Source: Magnaporthiopsis rhizophila
Taxonomy: Eukaryota > Ascomycota > Sordariomycetes > Magnaporthales > Magnaporthaceae
Direction: 5' to 3'
Assembly (NCBI GenBank): GCA_003049465.1
Contig: PYSS01000041.1
Span: 214,289-278,288, forward strand
DNA length: 64,000 nt
The notes below the pieces were generated by a model. It saw nothing but the letters and a program-made list of their open reading frames with translations. It did not search any database and was not told the DNA's origin. Below, one piece after another: positions 10,863 through 21,337 of the stretch; the stretch's first letter is position 1; every line of letters starts with the position of its first letter. A program made the translations under genes and the position numbers.

Positions 10863-12458
10863 ATGGTGGTTGGTGTCGAAGATGAGAAGACGAGGAGGAA
10901 TGGATGGGGGACCAAGTACGGGCCGAATGATGCGTGCTCGGAGGAGTTTCAACCGTGGTATTCGAACGATGGGAGCATTAACCTGCTGCCGTGGAAGTGT
11001 GAGTCTCTTCTCCTCCCTGGGGGTCTTGCCAACTATGCCGGTTGCTGATCAACCCCGTGCAGTGAGCGCTGGCGCCCTGCAAACCACAGTCGCGACAGCC
11101 TCCCGCAAAACCCGCGGCACCAAGACGTCACGATACCCCCGCCTCGACAACACGGGCTACCAGGCTCCTACGGCGTCGGCGCCTCGGGAGGCTGGGGTCT
11201 GGTAGAATCCACCGGCGGCTGCGGCGTGATCCAGAGCTACAGCTACACCGAAAAGGGCTACTGGGCCAACGTCGAGTGCGAGCGCAACAGCACCGAAGGC
11301 TGGTGGGCCCCGCGCGCTTCCGCCGCGGCTCGTTCACCTTTACCGACCCCAAGGCCGAGATGCGCGTCGGCTGGGCCCGGGCCGACCTGCCGAACGGGCA
11401 GTGGGAAGGCAGCCAGGTCTGGAGCCAGGACGCGAACCCGAGCACGTCGGTCGTCAATCGCCAGCTCCAGCGAGAAGGGAAAGTACATGTACGGGTTCGT
11501 GGCGGGCGACCACTACGAGCGGCTGCGGGACGTGCAGTGCAACCGTCATCTTCAAGCCCACGACGTTTCGGGTGCTGGTCAACGACACCAACAGCTCCAT
11601 CAAGGTCGAAGCGGTCCCCGGGCTCAAACGAGGACATAGACCCGACGCACGACCTGATCGACAACGCGTTCCGGTCCGTCAGCTACATGTCGCAGACCAT
11701 GACGACGCTGTACACGTCGGTGCTGGGCGACGCGTTCAACGAGAACATGGGCATGTTCACGTTCCAGGACGAGTATGGCGACATGGAGGACCCAAAGCTG
11801 GACCCCGACGTGCCGATGAACCCGACGGATAAGCAGGTGATGCGCGGGATCGAGGAGGGGCTGGAGGTGCTGCTGGATTACATCCCGGCCACCATCGCGG
11901 CCGGACACCTGTCGACCCCGCAGGGACACAGCAGGTGGGTGGACGCGACGCTCAATGTTTCCGTCGTCAAGTTCGGCGAGGTCGGGTACATCTACACCTC
12001 GGCCGCGCTGGGATTTCTGGTGTTGCTCGCCGTCTTGGCCGAGATGGCGCGCGTGGCCATCGGCGTGTGGAGGAACCGCGTCCCCCGCGCCGGGCCAAGT
12101 CTTGATATACTGGATATCAAGTCGGCGATCCTGGGCACGGCTAAAGGTGCGGCGGTGGAGGACGCGCCGTTGTCGGCGTCCATCGGGTGTATGCGCGGCT
12201 GTCAGTCGCTGGGGCGGACAGGCCGACGACGCCAAGGCCGGCGAGCTGGTCGTGACCATGGAGGCTGAGGTTGGGGTGCTCAAGCTGACTGATGGCATGG
12301 GACATCTGCAGCGCAAGAGGATGAGCCAGTTCAGCCGGCTTGGATACCAGTCGCCGGTCGAGAGCCAGAGCGGGAAGACGGGGTTTGGATACCTGTCCCC
12401 GATCGAGAACCAGACGGAAAAGACGCCCTTTACCAAGAGTGAGGCAGAGACACCTTGA
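10863..12458 (+). pseudogene. Membrane-anchored extracellular-domain protein, heavily frameshifted
   Basis: Coherent protein segments run in sequence but in changing frames: DNTGYQ near 11145, then YSYTEKGYWANVECERNST (11235-11290), SFTFTDPKAEMRVGWARAD (11330-11390), KGKYMYGFVAGDHYERL (11480-11530), and from 11620 a long clean stretch. The stretch ends in a transmembrane helix (about 11995-12060, GFLVLLAVLAEMARVAIGVW) and a cytoplasmic tail that shifts once more near 12200. The layout matches a family of large Sordariomycete proteins with an extracellular domain and C-terminal helix; function is unknown. At least six single-base shifts occur, nearly all at homopolymers, and no nonsense substitutions are evident. 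The 5' part is uncertain: an intron from about 10997 to 11061 is plausible, and the usual N-terminal membrane helices are missing. Confidence 0.5.
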
Positions 12459-12695
12459 TTGGCTGACTCTCGAATCAACGAGGCCGTAGTTGTAATTAGA
12501 TGGATTGCTAAAGAAATTTTGATGTACGTCGTCGCGAAAACATGGTATCAATCATATGGTCGACAGGCGTGGAGACCATATTTAACTGTCTGGACACGAT
12601 CACAAACGAAGACAAGGAAAAAGACGCAGATACAAACAAAAGAAAACAATAACGCCATGACTATTCACACTAAAAAAAAAAAAAAAACAAGAAGC

Positions 12696-13964
12696 CTAGA
12701 ATTGCCTCGCGGCAATAATCTTTTGCTGCTCCTCGGCCGACAGTTTCTTGAACTCGGCAACGTCCTGGTCCCACTTGGCCACGCACGCGGGCTCCCAGTT
12801 GCAGCGCTCGACCGAGCCGTAGGCCGGGTGGCTGAAGCGCGGGTGGCGGCTGGGCCAGTTGGAGGCGTGGTAGTGGTGCTTGACGAGGGCGCCGCGCGCG
12901 TTGTGGTTGCCCGAGTCCGAGTGGCCCTGGCCGGCGGCGAAGGCCTCGACGTCGAGCACCAGGATGCGGCTGACGACCTTGGACTCGTCCAGGTCGTGGA
13001 AGTCGTCCCACGTGTAGGGGCCGCGCTTCTTGCTGGCGGCGCCGCTGCTCGCGTCCAGCTTGCGCCGCATGTTCATGTCCTCGAGCACGGCCTGCGTGAA
13101 GGCCGACGGGCCCGTGCCCGAGATGACCTTGTCAAAGTCGAGCTGCACCTCGGAGATGGCGACCCCCTGCTCGACCGCCACGCCGTCCAGCCAGCCCATG
13201 ATGTTCTCAATCAGGTGCAGCATGACGGGCAGGCGCGGCTTGGCCATGAAGGTCCATTGGCAAAACGACATGCTCTTGGAGCCCAGGATCGGGTGGTCCT
13301 TGTACTGCGGCTGGTCGACCTCGACGCCGATCACCAGGTCCACGTCCTCCTCGGCGTAGCGCTCGGGGATGAAGCGGTGGGCGGGCTTGAGGGCCTCGAC
13401 GTCAATGTCGGCGTAGACGCCGCCCTCGGCGTACATGATGATGTAGCGCAGCAGGTCGGCCTTGATGATGGTGGCGTTGACGTTACGGTAAAAGTCGACA
13501 ATGTCGGGCCGGTCGAAGCCGTCCGGGCCGAAGTGGTCCTCGACGTATGCCATGTCGTTGTCGTCGGTCAGCACCTCGTAGCGGTAGTCGGGGTTGCGCG
13601 CCGTCCAGGTGCGAGCCGTCAGGGAGTCTCGCTCCGCAAACGACAGCGGGTCGACCTTCCACGTCTGCCACACCTTGCGCGGGAACTTGGCCGGCGTCTT
13701 GGGCGCCGACGCCCCGTTGTGTCCCGCCTTGGCGTTCAGGTAGTCCTTGTACGCCTCCCGCCTGATGTTTAGCCGGTGACTCCTGGGCAGGTTGATGCCC
13801 ACGAGGTCAGCGTTGAACATGAGCAGGACGACGCATAGGCCGACCAGGTATAGAGGAAGGCATCTCCGTATTTGCGTTGGCAGCCGGTTCCTCATCGGAC
13901 TCGGGATAGTCAACCTGGGCGAAAGCGGCGAGAGAGGCGAGCCCAGCAGTGGAGGGGCGCCCAT
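12696..13964 (-). CDS. GT32 (Och1-like) glycosyltransferase
   Basis: This is a 422-residue single-exon gene. A short cytoplasmic N-terminus is followed by one membrane helix (about 36-55, LYLVGLCVVLLMF), giving a type II Golgi topology. The catalytic domain belongs to the DXD sugar-transferase family (Gly_transf_sug, GT32). It has KVWQTWK at the domain start, NATIIKADLLRYIIMYAEGG, then the metal-binding YADIDVE, and a late HHYHASNW motif. Family members such as Och1 and Sur1/Csg1 transfer mannose from GDP-mannose to glycans or inositol lipids; the acceptor cannot be told here. The start may instead be Met24 (13895, MRNRLPTQIRRC), which places the basic cluster just before the helix and looks more natural. 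Confidence 0.88.
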   Translation of the reverse strand: MGAPPLLGSPLSPLSPRLTIPSPMRNRLPTQIRRCLPLYLVGLCVVLLMFNADLVGINLPRSHRLNIRREAYKDYLNAKAGHNGASAPKTPAKFPRKVWQTWKVDPLSFAERDSLTARTWTARNPDYRYEVLTDDNDMAYVEDHFGPDGFDRPDIVDFYRNVNATIIKADLLRYIIMYAEGGVYADIDVEALKPAHRFIPERYAEEDVDLVIGVEVDQPQYKDHPILGSKSMSFCQWTFMAKPRLPVMLHLIENIMGWLDGVAVEQGVAISEVQLDFDKVISGTGPSAFTQAVLEDMNMRRKLDASSGAASKKRGPYTWDDFHDLDESKVVSRILVLDVEAFAAGQGHSDSGNHNARGALVKHHYHASNWPSRHPRFSHPAYGSVERCNWEPACVAKWDQDVAEFKKLSAEEQQKIIAARQF

Positions 13965-16302
13965 CGTGTGTTGTGCGTGCGTGGCTCGCTGCTGGGTGAA
14001 ACAGAGCCTTCTTTCCTTGGCCCGGATGTTCCCTGCCTCTTTCTTCCAGCTCCTTTTCCGTTCCTCAGCCCAGTTCCCCGGCGGCGTGCGAGCTTGGCAG
14101 CAGCCAGAGACAAGTCACAGTGTGATTTGATGGAGTGATGACGGCCGAGGTTGGGGATTATGTGGTTCCAGGGAATGGAAAGCGAGTGGCGGGTTGGAAG
14201 AAAGGAGGGTGGGAGTGGGAGAAACGTCAGGTTGAGCGCCCAGCACAGACGCTGCAGAGAAGAGAAGAGAGAGAGTTGAGTGGTTAAGCAAAAAGAAGGT
14301 TGCTTCGGAGGGATCAGAGAGTTGAAGAGCACCCGAGCTCCGGAGTCACATCACAGTAGAGACAGGGGGAAGCGGGCCTCGACACATGCACGGATTGGGC
14401 GTAGCGAGGTGAGCAGGAACAGGCGAAAATTGGGCCGAGGGCGAAGCAACGAACAGGATACGCACGCGATATTCGGGCAACTCTATCGGGGGCGCGTATG
14501 GCAGGGAGGAGTGGGGAATGGGAGGTGATCTGGAGGGTGGGTTGGGTAGTATTAGTGCCAGGGGGCCAGGGGTTCGTCGCGCAGCGATCGAGGGGCAGGC
14601 CAATCGAATGTGGGAGTGGGCAGGTCGACAGGAACAGGGCGGGCGGGGAGGAGCAGCGGCCGGTACTTATTTGGAGGCGAGTGGACGGAGGAGGCGGCCA
14701 GATTAACAGGACGGGCGGCCGAGAGGGCCGCTAGGCAGGGCAGCATCATTGTTGCCACAAAGCGTCAACAGACCGCGAAAGTGATCCCAGATCTTTCCAT
14801 CTTCCTCTAGTCAGTCAGCAACCAGGATCACGACGCAAGCGCAAAGCAGACGGACACGCCACAAGCGGAGCCAAGGCAGGACAGGGGTGGGCTGCTGACG
14901 CATCATCTGTCTGTTGGCGGACTGGTGGCCGAGTTTGGCTTGCTGCGGGTATGTCTTATCTAGGGCAAGCACCGGTCTGAGGATGTGCTGAAGAAATCGT
15001 CGACAGAGAGACGACGATGACGTCGGACCTGGCCTTGGTGATGTTTATTCTGATGCTGTTTGCGGCTGTGTATCCAAGTCGGCCCAAAGTCGGCAAATAC
15101 CAAGGAGATGGGACGGCCAGGAAGATGCAGCGACAGTCTGATTGCAGCGTCGCAGCTCGTTTCCCTCGGTGGGGGGCTGGCAGCGCTGAGAGGCAGGGCC
15201 TGGCCTGGCCGTCCGACGTCGTTGGCCCCGCGCCCGATTTTAGCCTTTCGGGACGTGGCAGACAGCGTGGTGGCAGCATGTCCGGCGCCTGTCCTGTCCT
15301 GTCATGGTGACCGGCGCACTTCGCGAGGACAAAAGAGGTCAGGGGTGGGTGCCAGTTGGCATTGACGATTGACGAGGTCTGTTCGTCGCCTCCAAAATGG
15401 CGAATTCCGTCGACGACCAGGAGGGAGAAAATGTAGTGTGAACGATTTTGCTGGTGTTGGGGTCTCCAATTGGCCCCACCAAGACCCAGGCCAATTTGGG
15501 GTCTGTGCTCCAACTCCCCGCAGTCTGGCTGGCTATTGGCCCACCTCGTGGCACCTGCCTCTTTGTGCTTTGTGAGGAAGAAAGCACCACCCACTCAGAA
15601 TGCAGCGTCCAGGATGCTGGAGAAACGAATACGCGGTCAATTGGATGGATGCTAATGTTATGCACATGCTGGAGGTCATGACTGGCTGCCATTTGGCCTC
15701 CTCCTCTTCGTCCGAGAACCACCGAAAGGATGCCGTGCCGCCAGTAAAACACGCCCCCTACCCTACTACTGCAAAAGTCTCCGAGCGCGCGGCGATTACG
15801 GTGCTGCCACAAGCCGCTAGAGACCATCTCGTCTGTTCCGACGTCGAGTCGTCAATCTAGCTCAAGCCCGTGCTGCCTCAAACCCACGGACTCTTTCTCT
15901 TTTTTTCCGCCTTCGAGACCGACCGACGGCGGCCCGGTCGCCAGATATCGGCCGAACGACGCAATCCCAGTGCGGTCTTCTACTGGGTCCACTGTTGCCG
16001 TCGCCTGTTGCCCGCCTTCTCTTCTGAGCGAGTCCAATTTCCAGCTCCACCACCCAAACAGCCAACCACAAACGATACTTGCTTGCGTCTCGGCTGGCTG
16101 GCGATCGTAATCGTGTTCTCCAAGGCATGAGTTTCGCCCTTTTTGGCTTGTCCAGCAGTTTTGGCGGCCCCACGTACCTCCAACTTCGTCTCCCGCCCCG
16201 CCCTGTCGCTTAGTCTGGTTGCCTCAGAAAAACCCAACGGCCGGCGCTTCCTCAGGGCGGCCGACCAACGAAAATAGCGTACAGACAACACGAAGCCACA
16301 GA
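13965..16302. other. Long divergent intergenic region, no supported gene
   Basis: About 2.3 kb lies between the minus-strand glycosyltransferase and the plus-strand acyltransferase. Purine-rich and GC-rich low-complexity patches occur (14150-14300 and 14480-14720). Open frames up to about 210 codons overlap on both strands without motifs. It probably holds both promoters. Confidence 0.5.
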
Positions 16303-17853
16303 ATGCCTCCCAGCCAGGGCATTCTAGACGGCAACGGCTCCCCCAACGGCCACTCCAACGGCGCCTGGGACGCCGTCAAGCAGGAGCAGTGGAATGGCGA
16401 CGCCGACGTGATGGCCCCCGCCTCTCCGAACCCCCTACAGCAGGGCAGGGCGCTCATCGGCCGCCTCGGGTCCCTGATCCTGCGCCGAGCCCGCAGCAGC
16501 TCACCCGGCGCATCGGGACCCCGAGAACTCAAGCGGACGGCCTACCTCGACGGCATCCGCGGGTTCGCCGCCTTCCTGGTCTACTGGCAGCACCACGTGG
16601 CCTGGGCCCACCAAGAGGGTGTTGCAAAAACCTTTGAGCGCTCCTTCGGCACCGACGGCAACTTCTATTTCTGCACCCTACCCTTTGTGCGCCTGGCCTT
16701 TACCGGCGGCCACCTGGCCGTGTCGACCTTCTTCATCATCTCGGGCTACGTCCTGACGGCCAAGCCGCTGGCCCTCATCCAGGCCGGCGACCACGCCCGG
16801 CTGTCGGAGAATCTGGCGTCGGCCCTGTTCCGCCGCTGGCTGCGCCTGTTCATCCCACTCATCGTCACCACCTTTTGTTTCATGACCTTTTATAGCCTGT
16901 CGGGCTCGTGGGTCTATGGCCTCGTCAACGAGGACGGCTATTGGGCCGAGCTGTGGCGGTGGTACGCCGAGGGCAAGAACTTCACCTTTGTCTTCAACCT
17001 GGGCGGCGACCCCGTCTATCGCTACAACCCGCACCTGTGGTCCATCCCCGTCGAGTTCCGCGGCTCGGTGCTGGTCTACACGACGGTCCTGGCCCTGTCG
17101 CGGTGCACGCGCGACGCCCGCCTGCTGTGTCAGGCCGCCCTGATCTACTACTTTATCTACATCGCCGACGGCTGGTACTGTGCCATGTTCATCTCGGGCA
17201 TGCTGCAGTGCGATCTGGACCAGCTGTCGGCGCGCGGCGAGCTGCCGTCGTTGCTGGCGCGCTTTAGCGGCCAGGGCCCCATCAAGAAGCTCGTCATGTG
17301 GCACCTGCTGGTTGTCACGCTGTACCTGGGCGGCACTCCGTCGAGCGACACCAAGATCGAGACGCTCGCCGAGAACCGCGGCTGGTACTACCTGTCGCTG
17401 CTCAAGCCGCAGGCCGTCTTCGACTACAAGTGGTACTACCTGCTGTTCGCGTCGACCTTCATCGTGGGCCTGGTGCCGCGCCTGCCGCCGCTCAAGCGCT
17501 TCTTCGAGACGCGCTTCTGCCAGTACCTGGGCCGCGTGTCGTACGGCCTGTACCTGGCGCACGGCCCCGTTCTATGGCTCGTGGGTGATCGCATCTACGC
17601 CGCCGTGGGCTGGCACGGTGCCGAGCAACGCAAGAACCTCCCCGGCTGGATCGACCGCTTCCCGCTGCCCAAGGTCGGCCCTCTCGGACTGGAGCTTTCA
17701 TTCTTGCTGCCGCACCTGGTACTCCTGCCGCTGACGCTGTGGGCGGCCGAGCTCATCACCCGCTTTGTCGACGAGCCGAGCGTCAAGTTCGCACAGTGGC
17801 TCTATGCCAAGACAGTGCCTCCGAAGCCGGTCAAGGCGGCCGCGCTTCCTTGA
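16303..17853 (+). CDS. Membrane acyltransferase 3 family protein
   Basis: The product is 516 residues from the ATG at 16303. The family (acyltransferase_3, integral membrane O-acyltransferases) moves acyl groups onto sugars or other small acceptors. It is recognised by the entry motif TAYLDGIRGFAAFLVYWQHH (about 83-102), where the conserved Arg and His are kept. It is followed by GGHLAVSTFFIISGYVLT, a FFRRWLRL-like basic loop after the second helix, and about ten hydrophobic helices ending near the C-terminus. A hydrophilic Asn/Gly-rich N-terminal tail of about 80 residues is usual in fungal members. No intron is needed. The acceptor is unknown. The neighbouring GT32 gene and the possible glycan gene at 19009 suggest, weakly, cell-surface carbohydrate modification. 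Confidence 0.88.
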   Translation: MPPSQGILDGNGSPNGHSNGAWDAVKQEQWNGDADVMAPASPNPLQQGRALIGRLGSLILRRARSSSPGASGPRELKRTAYLDGIRGFAAFLVYWQHHVAWAHQEGVAKTFERSFGTDGNFYFCTLPFVRLAFTGGHLAVSTFFIISGYVLTAKPLALIQAGDHARLSENLASALFRRWLRLFIPLIVTTFCFMTFYSLSGSWVYGLVNEDGYWAELWRWYAEGKNFTFVFNLGGDPVYRYNPHLWSIPVEFRGSVLVYTTVLALSRCTRDARLLCQAALIYYFIYIADGWYCAMFISGMLQCDLDQLSARGELPSLLARFSGQGPIKKLVMWHLLVVTLYLGGTPSSDTKIETLAENRGWYYLSLLKPQAVFDYKWYYLLFASTFIVGLVPRLPPLKRFFETRFCQYLGRVSYGLYLAHGPVLWLVGDRIYAAVGWHGAEQRKNLPGWIDRFPLPKVGPLGLELSFLLPHLVLLPLTLWAAELITRFVDEPSVKFAQWLYAKTVPPKPVKAAALP

Positions 17854-19008
17854 AGTTTTATTTTAAGCGCACTCGGGGCATACTCGCACGTGCCTTACCG
17901 AGATTAGATTAGCATGCTACATAGCGCACCAATGTTCTAATTGTTTCCTAGTTCACCTCTTCGGCTGCCAGCCGCCGTGCACGTATCAAGCAAGTGTCCA
18001 AAGGTTCCAGTCGCGACGAGCCCCAGCAGCACCAACCGGCGCCTAAAAACACATGTCAATTCGAGTCTTTTTCTCCTGCGACCCCAACCTCGTCGCCTAG
18101 GCTATAGGAAAGCACGCGCTAGGGTATCGCGGAAGAAAAAGAAAAACAACCCCCACCCCCAAACCCCGCCCTAGCATGGGCCCCTGTACGCTTTACGCCG
18201 TTGAGAGGTGGCGACCCAGCCCCAGTCGATCTTCCACGGGTGCTAGCGGGCGACCCCTCCCGACGCCAAGTCTTGTCGCGTGATGGTCCCGGGAAAGCCA
18301 TTTTTTCATGAAAAGATGTTCAGAGCGGCTGTTTTGGTGGCGATGAGGAATGGATCGAGGTCTGTTCCGATGCCCGGACCTTGTTGGCCTGTCAAGACGC
18401 ACGCACAAACACGCTCGAATCATGGCCTCATTTCTCTCCTTTTTTGTTTGTTGTTCATCATTCTAGGACAGGCCTATCACCTGGCAAACCTTGATTGGCC
18501 CCGGACCACAGCACCCAACCCCTTTTTTTTTTTAATGCGAGCAATTGTCCTGATTGGGTCTTTGCGCAGGCGATCATTGACAATTGGGTTCGCGACAGCG
18601 ACATTGGCTCCCGACAAAACCCAATCGAGATGGAGACCGGCGTGCCTAGCCGCCACCACCCTTCCGCAGACCTGTCCACACCCCCTGGTCGCAATTAATG
18701 ACATGCGCCATTAATACAGCAGCACTACTTATCTCCTAACCTGCGGGGTCGAGAAGGCGCAATCTCCCTGCTTTTTTTTTCGACAGCAGCACAAGGCTAG
18801 CATTTAGGCCCGATTGTCTTTGCTGCTGTGCCTCCAACTCGCTTCCGGGACATTGGCACTCGGAAAGCTGCTGCACGTGTGGCTGTGGCTGACTGCCTTC
18901 TGCCTTCTGCCTTCTCCAACTGTTGCACATCTTTGCTCCCTTGGGTCTCCACCCACAAAGCGACCACGACCGAGAGATGCCCGGGTTCGGGCACTTCTGT
19001 AGACGACC
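17854..19008. other. Intergenic, no supported gene
   Basis: About 1.15 kb contains the 3' flank of the acyltransferase and the promoter of the next gene. Short overlapping open frames are present without motifs. No tRNA-like fold was recognised. Confidence 0.5.
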
Positions 19009-20901
19009 ATGTTGATCCGGGAAGTCAAGCGCTTTATTGTGCTCTTCGTCCCGCTCATTACCGCCGTCTTCCTTACCGTCCGCCTGATCAGGAAGCACAC
19101 ACAACCCCACCCGACCTGGGCGGCCACCAAGTCCTCTAGCTATTCGTCTCGTGCCCGCAGTGCAGCGTCACCGCCGAGATGGGGCGTCCAGCAACAGCAG
19201 GGTCAACAACAGCACCCACTTTCCGGCGTCGCTAGCAAGGACAAGGGCGGCCGCGGTAAAGGGAAGCCAGCAACAGCCAACGCCGCCGCTGCCGCCAAGG
19301 AGAAAGCCGAGAAAGCCCTTCCGCCGCCCAAGCCTCCACCGGGCTCCCCGGCCGCGCAGCTCAAGGTCGACAAGGCCACTGGTCAGGTGGGACCCGAGGG
19401 CCTCCTCGTCGGGGCCGAGAAGGACGACCCGTTCCATGGCGCGTCCGACTCGGTGCCAGCCACCCACATCGCCCTGACCTCGGCCGGCACCGTCGCGCTG
19501 GATGCGCAGGGCAAGGCGGGGGCGGGAGCGGCCTTGGCCGGGGCTGGAAAGCAGTCCGGCGTCGGCGGCAGCTACTTCCCGATCCAGTTCGGCGACCGCA
19601 CGGCCATCAACCCAAACGTGATGGCGCATCCCGTGCTGGCCGACACGTACATCATCGTGGCGCAGGAGCACCCGCAGCGCGACGGCGAGGGGTCTCCGTT
19701 CGCCGAGATCACCTGCAACGCCGCCTTCCGCCACGGCGTGCTGACCTGCGTCACCTTCCCCGTGGCTCTGGCCATCGCGCACACGGCCACGACCGAGGGC
19801 ATGTGCGAGGCGTCGGCCCAGTACGGCCTCTTGGCGATGAACCGCGGCCCGCACGACGCGCGCGCGTTTTACGGGCCCGACGGCACACCGCTCGTCGTCT
19901 TCGGCTCAAACTCGGGTCTCACGTGCTTCGGCCAGTGGATCCAGGATCTACGCGTGCCCGCCCGCTGGGACGACGCCCCAGTTGACGCTGATGCTCTCAA
20001 CGCCGCTCTCGAGGCTGGTGGTCACCCGTCCTTTGCGGTGGGCGGTGACACCCGCGGCGAGGCTTCCAGGTCCGCCAAGGCCAAGGCCAAGGCCAACGCA
20101 GGCTCTGGCTCGCAGACTCGCACGGCGGTCCTGACGGCGGCCGAGAAGCGTACCTTTGCGCTGGCGACTGAAATGCATCGGCCCAAGTTGGAGGAGTCGT
20201 CGTCATCTACGCCCAAGAGCCCGCAGTACGCAGTCGTGGAGAAGAACTGGTTCGTCTTCTGGGACCGCCAGGGCGAGCGCTACGTGCACCACGACATGCA
20301 CCCGCGCCGTGTCTTCGCCACCCTCGCCGAAGACGGCACCGCGGGGCCCGACCTGGCGCCCAAGACTGCCGACGCGGACGCCGCGTGCTTCAAACGCTTC
20401 CTGCCGGATCTAAAACAGCAGTTCACCGACGACGACGTGATCCACCAGGCGACCAACTCGCTCGCCATCACGCTCTGCAAGCGCGCCGACCAGTCCTGCG
20501 CCGCGTCCGGGGAAAACACGTTCGTCATGACCGCCGTGCACCGCAAGCGCCAGCACGCCGGCGGCCTGCGCTGCTCGTACGAGCCGCACGTGGTGCTGTT
20601 CCGCCAAGAGGCGCCGTTTGCGCTGCATGGTGTTTCGTCCAAGCCGCTGTGGATCAAGGGCCGTCGGCGCATGATGTCGCCGGCGGAGGAGAAGCAGCAG
20701 GAGGAAGGCGGCGAACCTGTGCGGAGCGAGATGTTCTATGTCACGAGTCTCGGCTGGCGCGGCGCCAAGCAGCGGTATCATGGGTATTTGGACGATGTGC
20801 TGTTTGTGGGCTTTGGCATTGAGGACAAGAGGACGGCGGCTATTGATGTTACGGCTGCTGATTTGTTAAAGGGCTTGGGGGTTTGTGGAGGGGATGCTTG
20901 A
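19009..20901 (+). CDS. Type II membrane protein, possible glycosyltransferase-like lumenal domain
   Basis: This is a 630-residue single-exon gene. Residues 8-27 form one membrane helix after a short basic tail. A Gln/Ala/Lys-rich disordered stem follows (about 40-125), and then a large lumenal domain with FPIQFGDRTAINPNVMAHP, conserved cysteines (EITCNAAF, LTCVTF, GMCEAS), NSGLTCFGQW, NWFVFWDRQGERYVHHDM and a late GYLDDVLFVGFGIED motif. A Lys-rich insertion sits at about 345-370. The layout (short tail, single helix, stem, lumenal domain) is typical of Golgi enzymes. The repeated blade-like blocks and the HHDM/FVGFGIED motifs remind me of fungal beta-mannosyltransferase-type propellers, but that assignment is tentative. 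Confidence 0.7.
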   Translation: MLIREVKRFIVLFVPLITAVFLTVRLIRKHTQPHPTWAATKSSSYSSRARSAASPPRWGVQQQQGQQQHPLSGVASKDKGGRGKGKPATANAAAAAKEKAEKALPPPKPPPGSPAAQLKVDKATGQVGPEGLLVGAEKDDPFHGASDSVPATHIALTSAGTVALDAQGKAGAGAALAGAGKQSGVGGSYFPIQFGDRTAINPNVMAHPVLADTYIIVAQEHPQRDGEGSPFAEITCNAAFRHGVLTCVTFPVALAIAHTATTEGMCEASAQYGLLAMNRGPHDARAFYGPDGTPLVVFGSNSGLTCFGQWIQDLRVPARWDDAPVDADALNAALEAGGHPSFAVGGDTRGEASRSAKAKAKANAGSGSQTRTAVLTAAEKRTFALATEMHRPKLEESSSSTPKSPQYAVVEKNWFVFWDRQGERYVHHDMHPRRVFATLAEDGTAGPDLAPKTADADAACFKRFLPDLKQQFTDDDVIHQATNSLAITLCKRADQSCAASGENTFVMTAVHRKRQHAGGLRCSYEPHVVLFRQEAPFALHGVSSKPLWIKGRRRMMSPAEEKQQEEGGEPVRSEMFYVTSLGWRGAKQRYHGYLDDVLFVGFGIEDKRTAAIDVTAADLLKGLGVCGGDA

Positions 20902-21337
20902 TACCCTAGAATAATATTGCTAGACTTTTATGCCTGGTTTGCTGTCTCGAGTCCGCCTTGTGGGCTGCAGCAGCCTTTTTCGTGACTTTCGTGTGCTCGT
21001 ATTGTAAGCCCCAGCATGCAGAACCCTTCTCTTCCGCCTCTCTCTCTATGCTTGCCTGCATCTACAGACCCCATGTTTCTTTGTTTCCCTGCCGCTTTGC
21101 CATGCGCGCAAGCGCCAAGTTGCCTGACCAGAATCTGGCGGACAAATCACGCCGTTGTGATTGGCGGCTCATTTTACGTGTTGCCAAATACCAACGTCAT
21201 AATGCGACAACCTCACAGCGGTGCGACGGTCTTGGCGTGCACATGCCCGCTGGTTAGCTCCTTCCCGCTTAAAGATCAACGCGTCATCGATCGGGACGAC
21301 AAACGGGCGGCAGAATAAATCGACCACTGGGCAATAA
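20902..21337. other. Intergenic, no supported gene
   Basis: This is the 3' flank of the Golgi-type gene and the promoter of the FAD/Rieske gene. Nothing specific is seen. Confidence 0.5.

Noticed and set aside
12459..13772. Plus-strand open frame of 437 codons opposite the GT32 gene
   Set aside because: It is an antisense shadow caused by high GC at third codon positions; the minus strand encodes the clear GT32 enzyme.
14956..15594. Minus-strand 212-codon frame in the long intergenic region
   Set aside because: It has no motif or signal, overlaps other equally open frames, and sits in a low-complexity intergenic region.
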